A DNA stretch of 51,814 bases from contig NZ_JALPRJ010000061.1 of assembly GCF_030464885.1 (NCBI RefSeq), positions 1 to 51,814 of the forward strand, in the 5' to 3' direction. The stretch's first letter is position 1, and each line of letters begins with the position of its first letter. Below, one piece after another: positions 17,189-25,615 of this stretch. Source of the DNA: Caballeronia sp. SEWSISQ10-4 2 (lineage in GTDB: Bacteria; Pseudomonadota; Gammaproteobacteria; Burkholderiales; Burkholderiaceae). The notes beneath the pieces are model-generated. The model was not told the origin of the DNA and searched no databases. It was given only the letters and a program-made list of their open reading frames with translations. Position numbers and translations under genes: made by a program.

Positions 17189-18274
17189 ATGCTTTCTGAA
17201 AGCGACCAATACGACCAGACCGTCAACGCTATATATGAAACACTGACACGCCCGCAAGCGTGGCACAACGTATGTGCCACAATCGCCGGCTTGATTGGCG
17301 CCCGCGCAGTCAGGATTACCGTGCGCGATAAGCAGCTTGTTAATTTTCATCCCGAAATTTTCACACTCCAAGAAAATACGGATTATTACAATCTTCCCGA
17401 ATATTGGGTTCCTGTATTAGGAATTAAGTCGATTGAATCGTTTGCGCGCTTCGAATCCGATGAGAAAGGCCCGGGTTTTGGACAGGTAAGCGAATCGGGA
17501 CATGTTTTAAGCCGGCATATTCTCGATACCGGCGAATGGCTCATCGCGCTTCTCTGCGAGTTTGTATCGGAGAGTGACGCCCTTGCTCCGTCAGCCGGGC
17601 AATGGCTCGATCGCCTGACGCCGCATGTGTCACGCGCTGCACAACTTCAGAACGCACGCTTTTTCGCCGCGTCCGAGCTTTTCGCCCAAGTTCCCTTTTT
17701 CGACGAATGGCGTCAGCCCGCCATGCTCGTCGCGTTGAGCGGCGCCGTGCTCCGCTTTAATGACGCGACCACGCAAATGTTGAAGCGAACCACGCTGGTT
17801 CAGATAGTCGATGGCTTGCTGGAACTGCAAGGCAGGCAGCATCAGCGGATTCTGGACGAGTGCCATTCGACGGCGGACGAAACGCCGGCGTACCGAATGC
17901 TTCGGCTGACGGAAACGGAAGGTGGGACGGTGGACGCGGTGTACGTGTTTTATCACCCGGTCACGGTCTCGGCGAACCGCGATCGTGCGGCGCTATTCAC
18001 GTTCTATCACCCGGATTCACCGCCTCTCGTCGATTCGAATCTGCTCGCGACCGCGTTCGACCTGACGCTGGCGGAATGCCGGGTTGCGTGTCATATCGCG
18101 GAGGGGCGCACGCCTAAGGAGATAGCCGCGACGATCGGTGTGCAGCACGACACCGTGCGCAAACAATTGCAGGCGATCTATCAGAAGACCGCGACGAATC
18201 GTCAGGTCGACCTGCTCCGCCTGCTGCTTAATCTGCCCGCGCATCCGATGCCAAGCGCCCCACCAGAGGCTTAG
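17189..18274 (+). CDS. LuxR-type transcriptional regulator
   Basis: A 361-residue protein with a C-terminal LuxR/GerE helix-turn-helix (about 295-350: 'FDLTLAECRVACHIAEGRTP', 'KEIAATIGVQHDTVRKQLQAIY'). The long N-terminal part (1-280) has no motif I recognise, although its length and beta-rich segments suit a ligand- or partner-binding domain. It lacks an acyl-homoserine-lactone-binding WYDPW signature and a receiver Asp, so the signal is unknown. CCGGAGGA lies just before the ATG. The first 450 bases are less GC-rich than the neighbours. No co-transcribed target is evident. Confidence 0.88.
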   Translation: MLSESDQYDQTVNAIYETLTRPQAWHNVCATIAGLIGARAVRITVRDKQLVNFHPEIFTLQENTDYYNLPEYWVPVLGIKSIESFARFESDEKGPGFGQVSESGHVLSRHILDTGEWLIALLCEFVSESDALAPSAGQWLDRLTPHVSRAAQLQNARFFAASELFAQVPFFDEWRQPAMLVALSGAVLRFNDATTQMLKRTTLVQIVDGLLELQGRQHQRILDECHSTADETPAYRMLRLTETEGGTVDAVYVFYHPVTVSANRDRAALFTFYHPDSPPLVDSNLLATAFDLTLAECRVACHIAEGRTPKEIAATIGVQHDTVRKQLQAIYQKTATNRQVDLLRLLLNLPAHPMPSAPPEA

Positions 18275-18301
18275 TGCCGCGCTTCGACAAAGCCCCAAGC
18301 G

Positions 18302-18568
18302 TCACTTCGCCCTGCACGCGATCAACAAGCTGTTCTGGCCGTTGTCGCTGCTTTGATCGAGGACGTCGTAACTGCCCGAACACAATGCGCGGGCGTTTTG
18401 CTGGCAATTGCTCCAGCCGCCATTAGTCGGGCATTGGATCATGGAAGTCGGGCGGCCATCGGATGAAAACAGCGGCGGCGCGCTGCTGCAGGCAGACAAC
18501 ACCGACACCGCAGCCGCGAGCGGCAACAGCGCCAGGAAACGCGATGCACATAGGCTGACAAGCTTCAT
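18302..18568 (-). CDS. Small outer-membrane lipoprotein
   Basis: An 88-residue protein starting MKLVSLCASRFLALLPLAAA with a lipobox LSAC|S, so it is acylated and exported. The mature part has four further cysteines (in IQCPT, SNCQQ, ALCSG, LIACRAK), which suggests two disulfides. The open frame extends 39 codons upstream but the lipoprotein signal fixes the start at ATG 18568, with GGGG ahead. Function unknown. Confidence 0.75.
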   Translation of the reverse strand: MKLVSLCASRFLALLPLAAAVSVLSACSSAPPLFSSDGRPTSMIQCPTNGGWSNCQQNARALCSGSYDVLDQSSDNGQNSLLIACRAK

Positions 18569-18666
18569 CCGGAACCCCTTTTTAACGCTGTTTTTTTGAT
18601 TTCGCGAGTATGCCATGCGGAGCTTTCGGCTTGCCTCCTTGCAGCACTTTACCGGGCGCTTCTGAG

Positions 18667-18921
18667 CTACTTTTGAAGTCCCCAAATGTCACTGTCGATC
18701 ATCTCTACGCGGGCATCGATTTTCGCTTTTACATCGGCGAGCGCCTGGTTGTAGAAGTGCGCACCAATCGTCTTCGATAACTCATCAAGCCACTCCTTCG
18801 CCTCGAACTGTCCCAGCCGCGCGTCGAAACGCTCTTCCGCCAGACGCTGCAACTGGGCGATGGCAAGCGCCTCGTGCTCACGGGATAACGGCGTTGTGTT
18901 CGTCTCTTTGCTCACGCTCAA
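18667..18921 (-). CDS. DUF2164 family protein
   Basis: An 84-residue soluble protein: 'AIAQLQRLAEERFDARLGQF', 'AKEWLDELSKTIGAHFYNQA', 'LADVKAKIDARVEMIDSDIW'. The LG-x-F/L-x-A…LDELxKxIG…FYNQA pattern is DUF2164. Its ATG overlaps the stop of the sigma-54 regulator by four bases, so the two are translationally coupled. Role unknown. Confidence 0.85.
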   Translation of the reverse strand: MSVSKETNTTPLSREHEALAIAQLQRLAEERFDARLGQFEAKEWLDELSKTIGAHFYNQALADVKAKIDARVEMIDSDIWGLQK

Positions 18922-20360
18922 ACCTCTATGTCTAATGCGACGATCTTCTTGTACATCGTCGCGCGGCCAATGCCGATCCGCTGCGCCGCCTCCGCCACGC
19001 GGCCGCCGCTTGCGCGCAGGGCATCGGAGAGGAAACGCTTTTCGAAACCCGCCATGGCCTGGGCGTATGACGTTGCGTCGGCCTCCTCAGACACCGGCGC
19101 GGCGCTGGCGTCTTGCGGGCTCGCTGCGCCCATGAAGGCGCCGAGCGCGCGGGCATCGATATGCTCGCTATCCGACAACATCACCGCGCGCTCCAGCACG
19201 TTGCGCAACTCGCGTACATTTCCTGGCCACGAATACGCGGCGAGCTGGCGCCGCGCGTCGTCGTGGAGCACGAACTGGCCGGCGTGACGCGGACGGGCAT
19301 CGGCGGAAAGCTCTTCGAGCATGGCGTACACCAGCGCTTCGATATCCCCCGCCCGCTCGCGCAACGGCGGCGCGTGAATGGACAGCACGTTCAGCCGATA
19401 AAACAAGTCCGCGCGAAACCGGCCGCTGGCGACCAGCGCCGGCAGATCCGCCGACGTCGCCGCGATGATCCGGACATCCGTGCGCACGATCCGGTTCGAT
19501 CCCAGCGGCTCAAACTCCTTCTCCTGCAACACACGCAGCAACTTGCCCTGCAGCACGAGCGGCATGTCGCCGATTTCATCGAGGAACAGCGTGCCGCCAT
19601 CGGCTAGTTCGAACTTGCCCACGCGCCCTTTCCGATCCGCACCCGTGTATGCACCCGCGGCCGCGCCGAAAAACTCCACTTCGAGCAAGGTGTCGGGAAT
19701 CGCCGCGACGTTCACGGTGACAAGTGGCCGCGCGGCGCGTGTCGATGCGCCGTGAATCGCGTGCGCCAGCAGCTCCTTGCCCGTGCCCGTTTCGCCGGAC
19801 AGCAGCACGGGCGAATCGACTTGCGCCGCGCGCCGTGCCTGACGTTTGACATCGAGGCTCGCCGCGCTGGTCCCCACGAAACTCGCGAACGTGTATTTCG
19901 CGCGCCGCGCCTGCGCGAGCGATTGCCGCGTCGCGATGAGTTCCTGCTGCACCCGCGAGTAATGGGAAAAGAGCGGTGTGAGCGCCTTCATTTCGTCGAA
20001 GAGCGCGAAACCGATCGCGCCGACCGTCTGGCCATAATCGTCCTTCAGCGGCAAGCGCGTGACAACCAGCGGCTCGCGATCCGTTTCCAGCAGGTCGAGC
20101 AGGATCGGCTTGCCAGTCGTCACGACTTCGCGCATCAGGCTGTTCGGAATCACCGCTTCGCAATCGCGGCCGATTGCTTCTTGCGGGTCCGAAAACCCGA
20201 AGCGCGCCGCGTAGCGTTTGTTGATCCAGACGACTCGCGCGTCCTTATCGACGATGAACGTGCCCTCGCTGAAATTCTCGAAGGTCTTGAAAAGCGAATC
20301 CATCGCGCGACGCAAAACGTCGCTGTAATCGACGGGGACATGCGTCCAGTCGTTGTGCAT
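18918..20360 (-). CDS. Sigma-54-dependent activator, PAS-AAA-Fis
   Basis: About 480 residues. An N-terminal PAS domain (about 20-110, 'GTFIVDKDARVVWINKRYAA'); an AAA+ domain with Walker A GETGTGKE at 189-196, GAYTGA (the sigma-54 contact loop, Tyr for the usual Phe) at 236-241 and Walker B 'GGTLFLDEIG' at 255-264; and a C-terminal Fis helix-turn-helix ('VAEAAQRIGIGRATMYKK'). I place the start at ATG 20360 (MHNDWTHVPVD), since the upstream 46 codons run through regulatory palindromes. It is divergent from a GntP transporter and a hydroxybutyrate dehydrogenase with a sigma-54 promoter, which it very likely activates. Confidence 0.92.
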   Translation of the reverse strand: MHNDWTHVPVDYSDVLRRAMDSLFKTFENFSEGTFIVDKDARVVWINKRYAARFGFSDPQEAIGRDCEAVIPNSLMREVVTTGKPILLDLLETDREPLVVTRLPLKDDYGQTVGAIGFALFDEMKALTPLFSHYSRVQQELIATRQSLAQARRAKYTFASFVGTSAASLDVKRQARRAAQVDSPVLLSGETGTGKELLAHAIHGASTRAARPLVTVNVAAIPDTLLEVEFFGAAAGAYTGADRKGRVGKFELADGGTLFLDEIGDMPLVLQGKLLRVLQEKEFEPLGSNRIVRTDVRIIAATSADLPALVASGRFRADLFYRLNVLSIHAPPLRERAGDIEALVYAMLEELSADARPRHAGQFVLHDDARRQLAAYSWPGNVRELRNVLERAVMLSDSEHIDARALGAFMGAASPQDASAAPVSEEADATSYAQAMAGFEKRFLSDALRASGGRVAEAAQRIGIGRATMYKKIVALDIEV

Positions 20361-20378
20361 CGGGTGTCTCGTGGGTTT

Positions 20379-20392
20379 TCTCGATATCGAGA
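20379..20392. promoter_or_regulatory. Palindrome, likely activator site
   Basis: TCTCGATATCGAGA is a perfect 14-base palindrome 19 bases upstream of the sigma-54 regulator's start; a further half-site TATCTCGA follows at 20399. Its position suits autoregulation. Confidence 0.5.
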
Positions 20393-20479
20393 CAGAATAT
20401 CTCGAAACGTGGAAATCCAGCAAGACTGCGGGGAAACATTGTGTAACCGACCGTTCGGCCAATTCTTGAGTCACCACGC

Positions 20480-20497
20480 TGTCTCGATTAGTAGACA
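20480..20497. promoter_or_regulatory. Inverted repeat, candidate upstream activating site
   Basis: TGTCT-N8-AGACA lies about 65-80 bases upstream of the sigma-54 promoter at 20561, a usual distance for an enhancer site of a Fis-type activator. It shares the TCTCGA element with the palindrome at 20379. Confidence 0.45.
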
Positions 20498-20560
20498 TTC
20501 TTTGAGACGCACACGGCTCGTTAAAGCCTTAGTTCCTTGCTGAGTCACGGTTCTCAGCCG

Positions 20561-20576
20561 TTGGCATGAATGCTGC
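20561..20576 (+). promoter_or_regulatory. Sigma-54 (-24/-12) promoter
   Basis: TTGGCATGAATGCTGC has GG and GC exactly 10 bases apart, the required -24/-12 arrangement, and a near-consensus TTGGCA. It is 66 bases upstream of the GntP-type gene and faces it, next to a divergent sigma-54 activator gene. Confidence 0.75.
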
Positions 20577-20641
20577 GTATTGGGCGCACCTAATTCCGGG
20601 CGCCCTCAACGCCTGGAGACACAACAAGTAACGGAGACTCA

Positions 20642-22042
20642 ATGTCCTTTCTCGTCGTCCTCGCCGCTTTGGCGTTCCTCATGTTTGCTGCGTATCGCGG
20701 CCATAGCGTGATTCTGGCGGCGCCGCTCGCCGCGCTCGCCGCCGTCCTGCTGACCGAACCCGCCGCTGTTGCACCCGTGTTTTCCGGCATCTTCATGGAG
20801 AAGATGGTCGGCTTCGTGAAGCTGTATTTCCCCGTGTTCCTGCTAGGCGCGGTGTTCGGCAAAGTGGTCGAGTTGTCGGGATTCTCCGAATCGATCGTGG
20901 CCGCCGCCATTCGATACATCGGCAAGACCCGCGTCAATGCGGTGATCGTCGCGGTGTGCGCGTTGCTTACCTATGGCGGCGTGTCGCTGTTCGTGGTCGT
21001 GTTCGCGGTCTATCCGTTCGCAGCCGAAATGTACCGGCAGAGCAATATCCCGAAGCGGCTGATGCCCGGCGCTATCGCGCTCGGCGCGTTCTCCTTCACC
21101 ATGGATTCGCTGCCCGGTACGCCGCAGATCCAGAACATCATCCCCACGACGTTCTTCAAGACCACCGGCTGGGCCGCTCCTTGGCTTGGCACTATCGGCT
21201 CACTGTTTATTGTGGTGGTCGGGCTGTCGTTTCTGGAATGGCGCCGCCGTTCGGCGATGGCAACCGGCGAAGGCTACGGGACGTCGCTCGTGAACGAACC
21301 GGATCGCGTGGAAAGCGCGCAATTGCCTCATCCTCTGCTCGCCCTCGCGCCGCTGGTGCTGGTCGGTATCGCGAACTTCGCGCTAACCAAGTTGATTCCG
21401 GATTGGTACGGCGCCAGTTATGCCGTCGCCCCCGACGTGCTGCCCGGCGTTCATGCGCCAGTCGTTACGCAGATCAAATCAGTCATTGCAATCTGGGCCG
21501 TCGAAGGCGCGTTGCTGCTCGGTATTCTGCTCGTCGTGTTGACGGCGTTCGGGCGCGTGCGTGATCGCTTTGCAGTGGGCACGAAAGCGGCGGTCGGCGG
21601 TGCATTGCTCGCCGCGATGAATACCGCGTCCGAGTACGGCTTCGGCGGTGTGATCGCGGCGTTGCCGGGCTTTATCGTGGTCAGCGATGCGCTCAAGAGC
21701 ATTCCGAATCCGCTCGTGAACGCGGCTGTGTCGGTGAGTTCGCTCGCGGGGATCACAGGCTCGGCGTCGGGCGGCATGAGCATCGCGCTGGCCGCCATGT
21801 CGGATACGTTCATCAAGGGCGCAGAGGCGGCGCATATTCCGCTGGACGTGCTGCATCGTGTGGTCGCGATGGCCAGCGGCGGCATGGACACACTGCCGCA
21901 TAACGGCGCGGTGATCACATTGCTCGCCGTGACCGGATTGACGCATCGCGAGTCTTATCGCGACATCTTCGCCGTGACGATCATCAAGACGCTCGCCGTG
22001 TTTTTCGTGATCACGGTGTATTACGTGACCGGGCTGGTTTAA
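20642..22042 (+). CDS. GntP-family transporter, probably 3-hydroxybutyrate uptake
   Basis: A 466-residue, very hydrophobic protein with about 12 membrane segments (starting MSFLVVLAALAFLMFAAYRG). The motifs 'MEKMVGFVKLYFPVFLLGAV', 'YGGVSLFVVVFAVYP' and 'GIAT…GSASGGMSIALAAM' are typical of the GntP gluconate/citrate-type H+ symporters. ACGGAGAC precedes the ATG. The next gene is a 3-hydroxybutyrate dehydrogenase, and both lie under a sigma-54 promoter, so the substrate is inferred to be 3-hydroxybutyrate or a related short hydroxyacid. Confidence 0.88.
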   Translation: MSFLVVLAALAFLMFAAYRGHSVILAAPLAALAAVLLTEPAAVAPVFSGIFMEKMVGFVKLYFPVFLLGAVFGKVVELSGFSESIVAAAIRYIGKTRVNAVIVAVCALLTYGGVSLFVVVFAVYPFAAEMYRQSNIPKRLMPGAIALGAFSFTMDSLPGTPQIQNIIPTTFFKTTGWAAPWLGTIGSLFIVVVGLSFLEWRRRSAMATGEGYGTSLVNEPDRVESAQLPHPLLALAPLVLVGIANFALTKLIPDWYGASYAVAPDVLPGVHAPVVTQIKSVIAIWAVEGALLLGILLVVLTAFGRVRDRFAVGTKAAVGGALLAAMNTASEYGFGGVIAALPGFIVVSDALKSIPNPLVNAAVSVSSLAGITGSASGGMSIALAAMSDTFIKGAEAAHIPLDVLHRVVAMASGGMDTLPHNGAVITLLAVTGLTHRESYRDIFAVTIIKTLAVFFVITVYYVTGLV

Positions 22043-22070
22043 GGCGTTACGTCTGCTTTACGCCTTGCGT

Positions 22071-22102
22071 GTATCGGTGGCTTCGCTGAAAGCCGCCGAT
22101 AC
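22071..22102 (+). other. Stable intercistronic hairpin
   Basis: GTATCGGTGGCTT pairs with AAGCCGCCGATAC (one G-T pair) around a 6-base loop, between the transporter and dehydrogenase genes. No T-run follows, so it more likely attenuates or protects the mRNA than terminates it. Confidence 0.5.
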
Positions 22103-22184
22103 TCGATACACGCCCCGTTCGCATCTGGCAAACTTTGCGGCACCCGCTTTTGCCTCCCCACTCCTCTCCGACAGGACTCGCCAC

Positions 22185-22985
22185 ATGACCTCATCCGCAG
22201 CATCGCCGCTCGCCGGCAAAACCGCGCTCGTCACCGGATCGACGAGCGGCATCGGCCTTGGGATCGCGACCGCACTCGCGCGAGCAGGCGCGAATCTCGT
22301 GTTGAACGGCTTCGGTGACGCCGCCGTTATCCAAAGTGCGATCGCGCAAATCGAACAGCATGGCGTGAAGGCCGTGCATCACGGCGCGGACATGTCGAAG
22401 TCCGCTGAGATCGAAGCGATGATCGCCTTCGCCATCGAACAATTCGGCGCGGTCGATGTGCTCGTGAACAACGCGGGCATTCAGCACGTTGCGACCATCG
22501 ATACCTTCCCCGTCGAGAAGTGGGACGCGATTATCGCGATCAACCTGACGTCGGCGTTTCATACCATGCGCGTAGCGCTGCCGAAGATGCGCGAGAACGG
22601 CTGGGGTCGCGTGATCAACGTTGCATCGGCGCATGGGCTGGTGGGATCGGTGGGGAAATCGGCTTATGTGGCGGCCAAGCACGGCATTGTCGGTTTGACG
22701 AAGGTGGCCGCGCTCGAAAACGCGCGCACGGGCGTGACGGTGAATGCGATCTGCCCGGGTTTCGTGCTGACGCCGCTGGTGCAAAAGCAGATCGACGATC
22801 TCGCCTCCCGCGACAACCTCTCGCCGGACGCTGCGCGCTCGAAGTTGCTGGGAGAGAAACAACCGTCGGAGCAATTCGTTACGCCGGAACAGATCGGCAA
22901 GCTGGCCGTGTTCCTGTGCTCCGAAGCCGCCGATGAAATGCGCGGCGCGGCATTGCAGATTGATGGCGGATGGACATCGCAGTAA
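22185..22985 (+). CDS. bdhA: 3-Hydroxybutyrate dehydrogenase
   Basis: A 266-residue short-chain dehydrogenase. The NAD site TGSTSGIG is at 17-24, NNAG at 95-98, and the catalytic Ser148, Tyr161 and Lys165 are in 'INVASAHGLVGSVGKSAYVA'. The segments 'AGIQHVATIDTFPVEKWDAI' and 'ICPGFVLTPLVQKQIDDLA' are characteristic of D-3-hydroxybutyrate dehydrogenases, which oxidise hydroxybutyrate to acetoacetate in PHB and ketone-body use. The frame is open 40 codons upstream, but the ATG at 22185, with AGGA ahead, begins at the family N-terminus. Probably co-transcribed with the GntP gene. Confidence 0.93.
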   Translation: MTSSAASPLAGKTALVTGSTSGIGLGIATALARAGANLVLNGFGDAAVIQSAIAQIEQHGVKAVHHGADMSKSAEIEAMIAFAIEQFGAVDVLVNNAGIQHVATIDTFPVEKWDAIIAINLTSAFHTMRVALPKMRENGWGRVINVASAHGLVGSVGKSAYVAAKHGIVGLTKVAALENARTGVTVNAICPGFVLTPLVQKQIDDLASRDNLSPDAARSKLLGEKQPSEQFVTPEQIGKLAVFLCSEAADEMRGAALQIDGGWTSQ

Positions 22986-23059
22986 ATCTGCCGTTGCCGG
23001 AGCGCGTGCCTGCTCCGGCAACCGTTGGTACTATCGGGGTTCGTAGAACGGAGACTCCG

Positions 23060-23293
23060 ATGACGGCTGAACATAATCGAACAGAAGAAGCGCGGGCAAT
23101 GGAGCGCATCGTCAATGCCACGCGGCAGGTGCAGACCGCGTTTACGGCGTTGCAGGGGCACTTTCCGCCCGCGGGCGACGGCCGGCCGTCGCAGATGGCA
23201 TTGCAGACATTCGATGCTGCGCTGCAGGAGCTGGAAGAAGCGCAAGCCGCATTCGACACGATGTTGAACGATCTCTTCGACGGTAATCGCTAG
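23060..23293 (+). CDS. Small helical hypothetical protein
   Basis: A 77-residue acidic protein from ATG 23060 with CGGAGACTCCG as ribosome site: MTAEHNRTEEARAMERIVNA, 'QMALQTFDAALQELEEAQAA'. Almost entirely helical and likely a helical hairpin. Upstream codons in the same frame overlap the bdhA end and are not used. It may ride on the bdhA transcript. Family not recognised. Confidence 0.6.
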   Translation: MTAEHNRTEEARAMERIVNATRQVQTAFTALQGHFPPAGDGRPSQMALQTFDAALQELEEAQAAFDTMLNDLFDGNR

Positions 23294-23365
23294 AAGGGTT
23301 TCTATCGCTCCGGTGGATGGGTTGGGGTTCTGCCAGGAACCGCAACCCTGGCGTGAACGAAACTA

Positions 23366-25384
23366 TCAAGCTCCCCGCAATACAGGAACCACGGGCGCGT
23401 TTTCCTTCGCGCCTCCCGCCTCTGCGGCCACAGCAGCATCCGGCGGATTCAACCCCTCCCACGAAACGCCATCGGTCGATTGCCCCCGCGCCGCCGCTAC
23501 ACACGCCTCCACCAATTCCTTGAACGACGTTGCCGCCGCGGTCTTGCGAATCACCGCCTCGCCTTCCAGCGCGCTGTCCGGCACTACCAGCCCCACGATC
23601 AGATCCGCCGTAGCCGCCCGCTGATGCAACCGCCGCAGCAGATTGCGCAAATACGGCGGCGACTCCGCGGCATCGAACGAGATCACGCAGATCAGCGACA
23701 CGCCCGTTAGATCCACTTCGTCGAACCGCGTGCGCGAAAACCGCTCGTACGGCGCCAGATCCGCGCCCAGGCCATGCTTGCGAAACAACTGCACCGCGAT
23801 AGTCGCCGCCAGATCGTCGAGCACACCACGCCCTGCGATACACAGCACGGACGACGTGTGGCCCTCCTGAGCGGCATCGAAGTGAGATGGCGGCGTTTCG
23901 TGCACGATGCCGGCTTCGCGATCCGACATCTCGAGGCTCGCCGGTGGTTCCTCTTCCTGCCTCACCGCCATCACCACGTCTTCCACTTCCTCAAGTCCTT
24001 CGACAATGTCCATCGCCGATTCGTTGATGCGCCTCAACTGATCCGCCGTCACCACGCCGCGCAACACGTCGTTATGCGCGATCCGCAAACCCTCGAGCGC
24101 CACTTCGTCGTAATAGGCGCTGAGCGAGCGCTCCTTCAGCAGCGACTCGGCCTGCACGAGCGCTTCATCGGGATCGTTGGCGAGCAGCCGCTGATAGAAA
24201 TTCTCCGCGGGCGTCAGCGCCGGACGATCGCCGAACAGCACATCGAGGAATTCCAGCCGATCCACATGCCGCCCAAGAATGACCAGGCACAACGTCAGCG
24301 GCGTCGATAAAACCAGCCCGATCGGTCCCCAGATCCAGCTCCAGAAAATCGCCGCGACAATCACCGCGAACGGCGAAAGCCCCGTGCTGTGCCCGTACAA
24401 CAGCGGTTCGACCACCTGCCCCGCGACCACGTCCGTCACGCCGAACAGGACCATGGTCCAGATCATCATCGACCAGCCGGGCCCGACGGCCGCCGCGAAC
24501 ACCACGGCCAGCAATGCCGCGATCCACGTACCGACGTACGGCACGAACCGCAGCAAGCCGGTGAGCACGCCGAACAGCAACGCGCCGGGCACGCCGATGA
24601 TCGCCAGCCCGATTGAGATCACAATGCCCGCGCCCATGTTGATGCCGAGCTGCGCGAGGAAATAGCGCGATAGCCGGCGAGCGGCTTCGTCCATGGCGGT
24701 AGTTGCGCGGTGCAGGTCGCGCGAGCCGAACAGCCGGATCAGGCGGTCGCGCAGGTCTTCTCGCTGCAACAAAATGAAGATGGCGACCACGAGCACGATG
24801 CCGGTGGTTTCCAGCGGACTGATCACCGGCGATAAAAACCGCTGCGCCAGCTGCACCGGCGACGGTGATGGTTCGTGCACTTCGACTGGCATCGGGGAAT
24901 CGATGGGAGACGCCGCCGGGTTTTCCTCGTTCTTGCGAATCTCGTCCTGGCGATTCGGCGAAAGGCGTTTGAGCGCCGCCGCCGTCTTGCCGAGAATCGC
25001 ATCTGCCCGCCCGATGGTCTTCTCCTGCACGGCATTGATCTTGCGCTCCACCGCAACCTGATACTGCGGCAGATCGCCGGCCAGTTGCGCCACCTGGGCG
25101 CCGATCAGCGCGCCGACGGCCGTCAGCACCGCCAGCGCCGTTAGCACCGCCACGATCACCGACGGCACTTGTCCGAACTTCAACCGCCGCAACAAATCGA
25201 CGAACGGCGCAACCAGGAAGCTCAGCAACACGGCGAGAATGATCGGAATCAACACCGCGCGACCGAAATACAGCGTGCAAATCACGACCACGCCGGTAAT
25301 CAGCGATGTCAGCGCCCGCAAACCCGGTGCTTCAGGTTGCAAGACCGTGGCGGACGGCCGGCGGGGCACGGGATCTGGAGTCAT
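23366..25384 (-). CDS. AI-2E-family (PerM-type) permease with long cytoplasmic tail
   Basis: About 672 residues. The first ~420 hold the AI-2E transporter domain: two to three N-terminal membrane helices ('LITGVVVICTLYFGRAVLIP'), a hydrophilic insert (about 110-190), and C-terminal helices with 'GVLTGLLRFVPYVGTWIAAL' and 'GQVVEPLLYGHSTGLSP', both family signatures. The last ~250 residues are soluble: a region with 'LKERSLSAYYDEVALEGLRI' and a Rossmann-like end ('VDLTGVSLICVISFDAAESP'). The long frame upstream of ATG 25384 has no coding character and carries iterons. Substrate unknown; most family members are not proven AI-2 exporters. Confidence 0.85.
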   Translation of the reverse strand: MTPDPVPRRPSATVLQPEAPGLRALTSLITGVVVICTLYFGRAVLIPIILAVLLSFLVAPFVDLLRRLKFGQVPSVIVAVLTALAVLTAVGALIGAQVAQLAGDLPQYQVAVERKINAVQEKTIGRADAILGKTAAALKRLSPNRQDEIRKNEENPAASPIDSPMPVEVHEPSPSPVQLAQRFLSPVISPLETTGIVLVVAIFILLQREDLRDRLIRLFGSRDLHRATTAMDEAARRLSRYFLAQLGINMGAGIVISIGLAIIGVPGALLFGVLTGLLRFVPYVGTWIAALLAVVFAAAVGPGWSMMIWTMVLFGVTDVVAGQVVEPLLYGHSTGLSPFAVIVAAIFWSWIWGPIGLVLSTPLTLCLVILGRHVDRLEFLDVLFGDRPALTPAENFYQRLLANDPDEALVQAESLLKERSLSAYYDEVALEGLRIAHNDVLRGVVTADQLRRINESAMDIVEGLEEVEDVVMAVRQEEEPPASLEMSDREAGIVHETPPSHFDAAQEGHTSSVLCIAGRGVLDDLAATIAVQLFRKHGLGADLAPYERFSRTRFDEVDLTGVSLICVISFDAAESPPYLRNLLRRLHQRAATADLIVGLVVPDSALEGEAVIRKTAAATSFKELVEACVAAARGQSTDGVSWEGLNPPDAAVAAEAGGAKENAPVVPVLRGA

Positions 25385-25552
25385 GACATCGTTCTCGTTA
25401 AGGGCCACGCGAAGGGCACGGGATTGCTGGCAGCAGCGCAGCGTTTGCGCACACATTTCGATCTGGTTTGCCACGAGCCGGTGTCCGGCAGTCTCGGGGA
25501 TCGAAGGAGCGTTGCGTTGTCCCGAGCAAGCGACATGCCATTCACGCAAAAA

Positions 25553-25570
25553 GGTGAGTGTATACGGGAG
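25553..25570 (+). repeat. Remote origin-type iteron, tandem copy 1
   Basis: GGTGAGTGTATACGGGAG, full consensus match. It lies between two minus-strand genes, 21 kb left of the origin array. Confidence 0.85.
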
Positions 25571-25576
25571 CTAAAA

Positions 25577-25594
25577 GGTGAGTGTTTGCGGGAG
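25577..25594 (+). repeat. Remote origin-type iteron, tandem copy 2
   Basis: GGTGAGTGTTTGCGGGAG, full consensus match, 24 bases from copy 1 and also preceded by AAAA, so it reads as a 24-base tandem repeat. Confidence 0.85.
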
Positions 25595-25615
25595 TACGGG
25601 TGCACCGGCGCGCGC

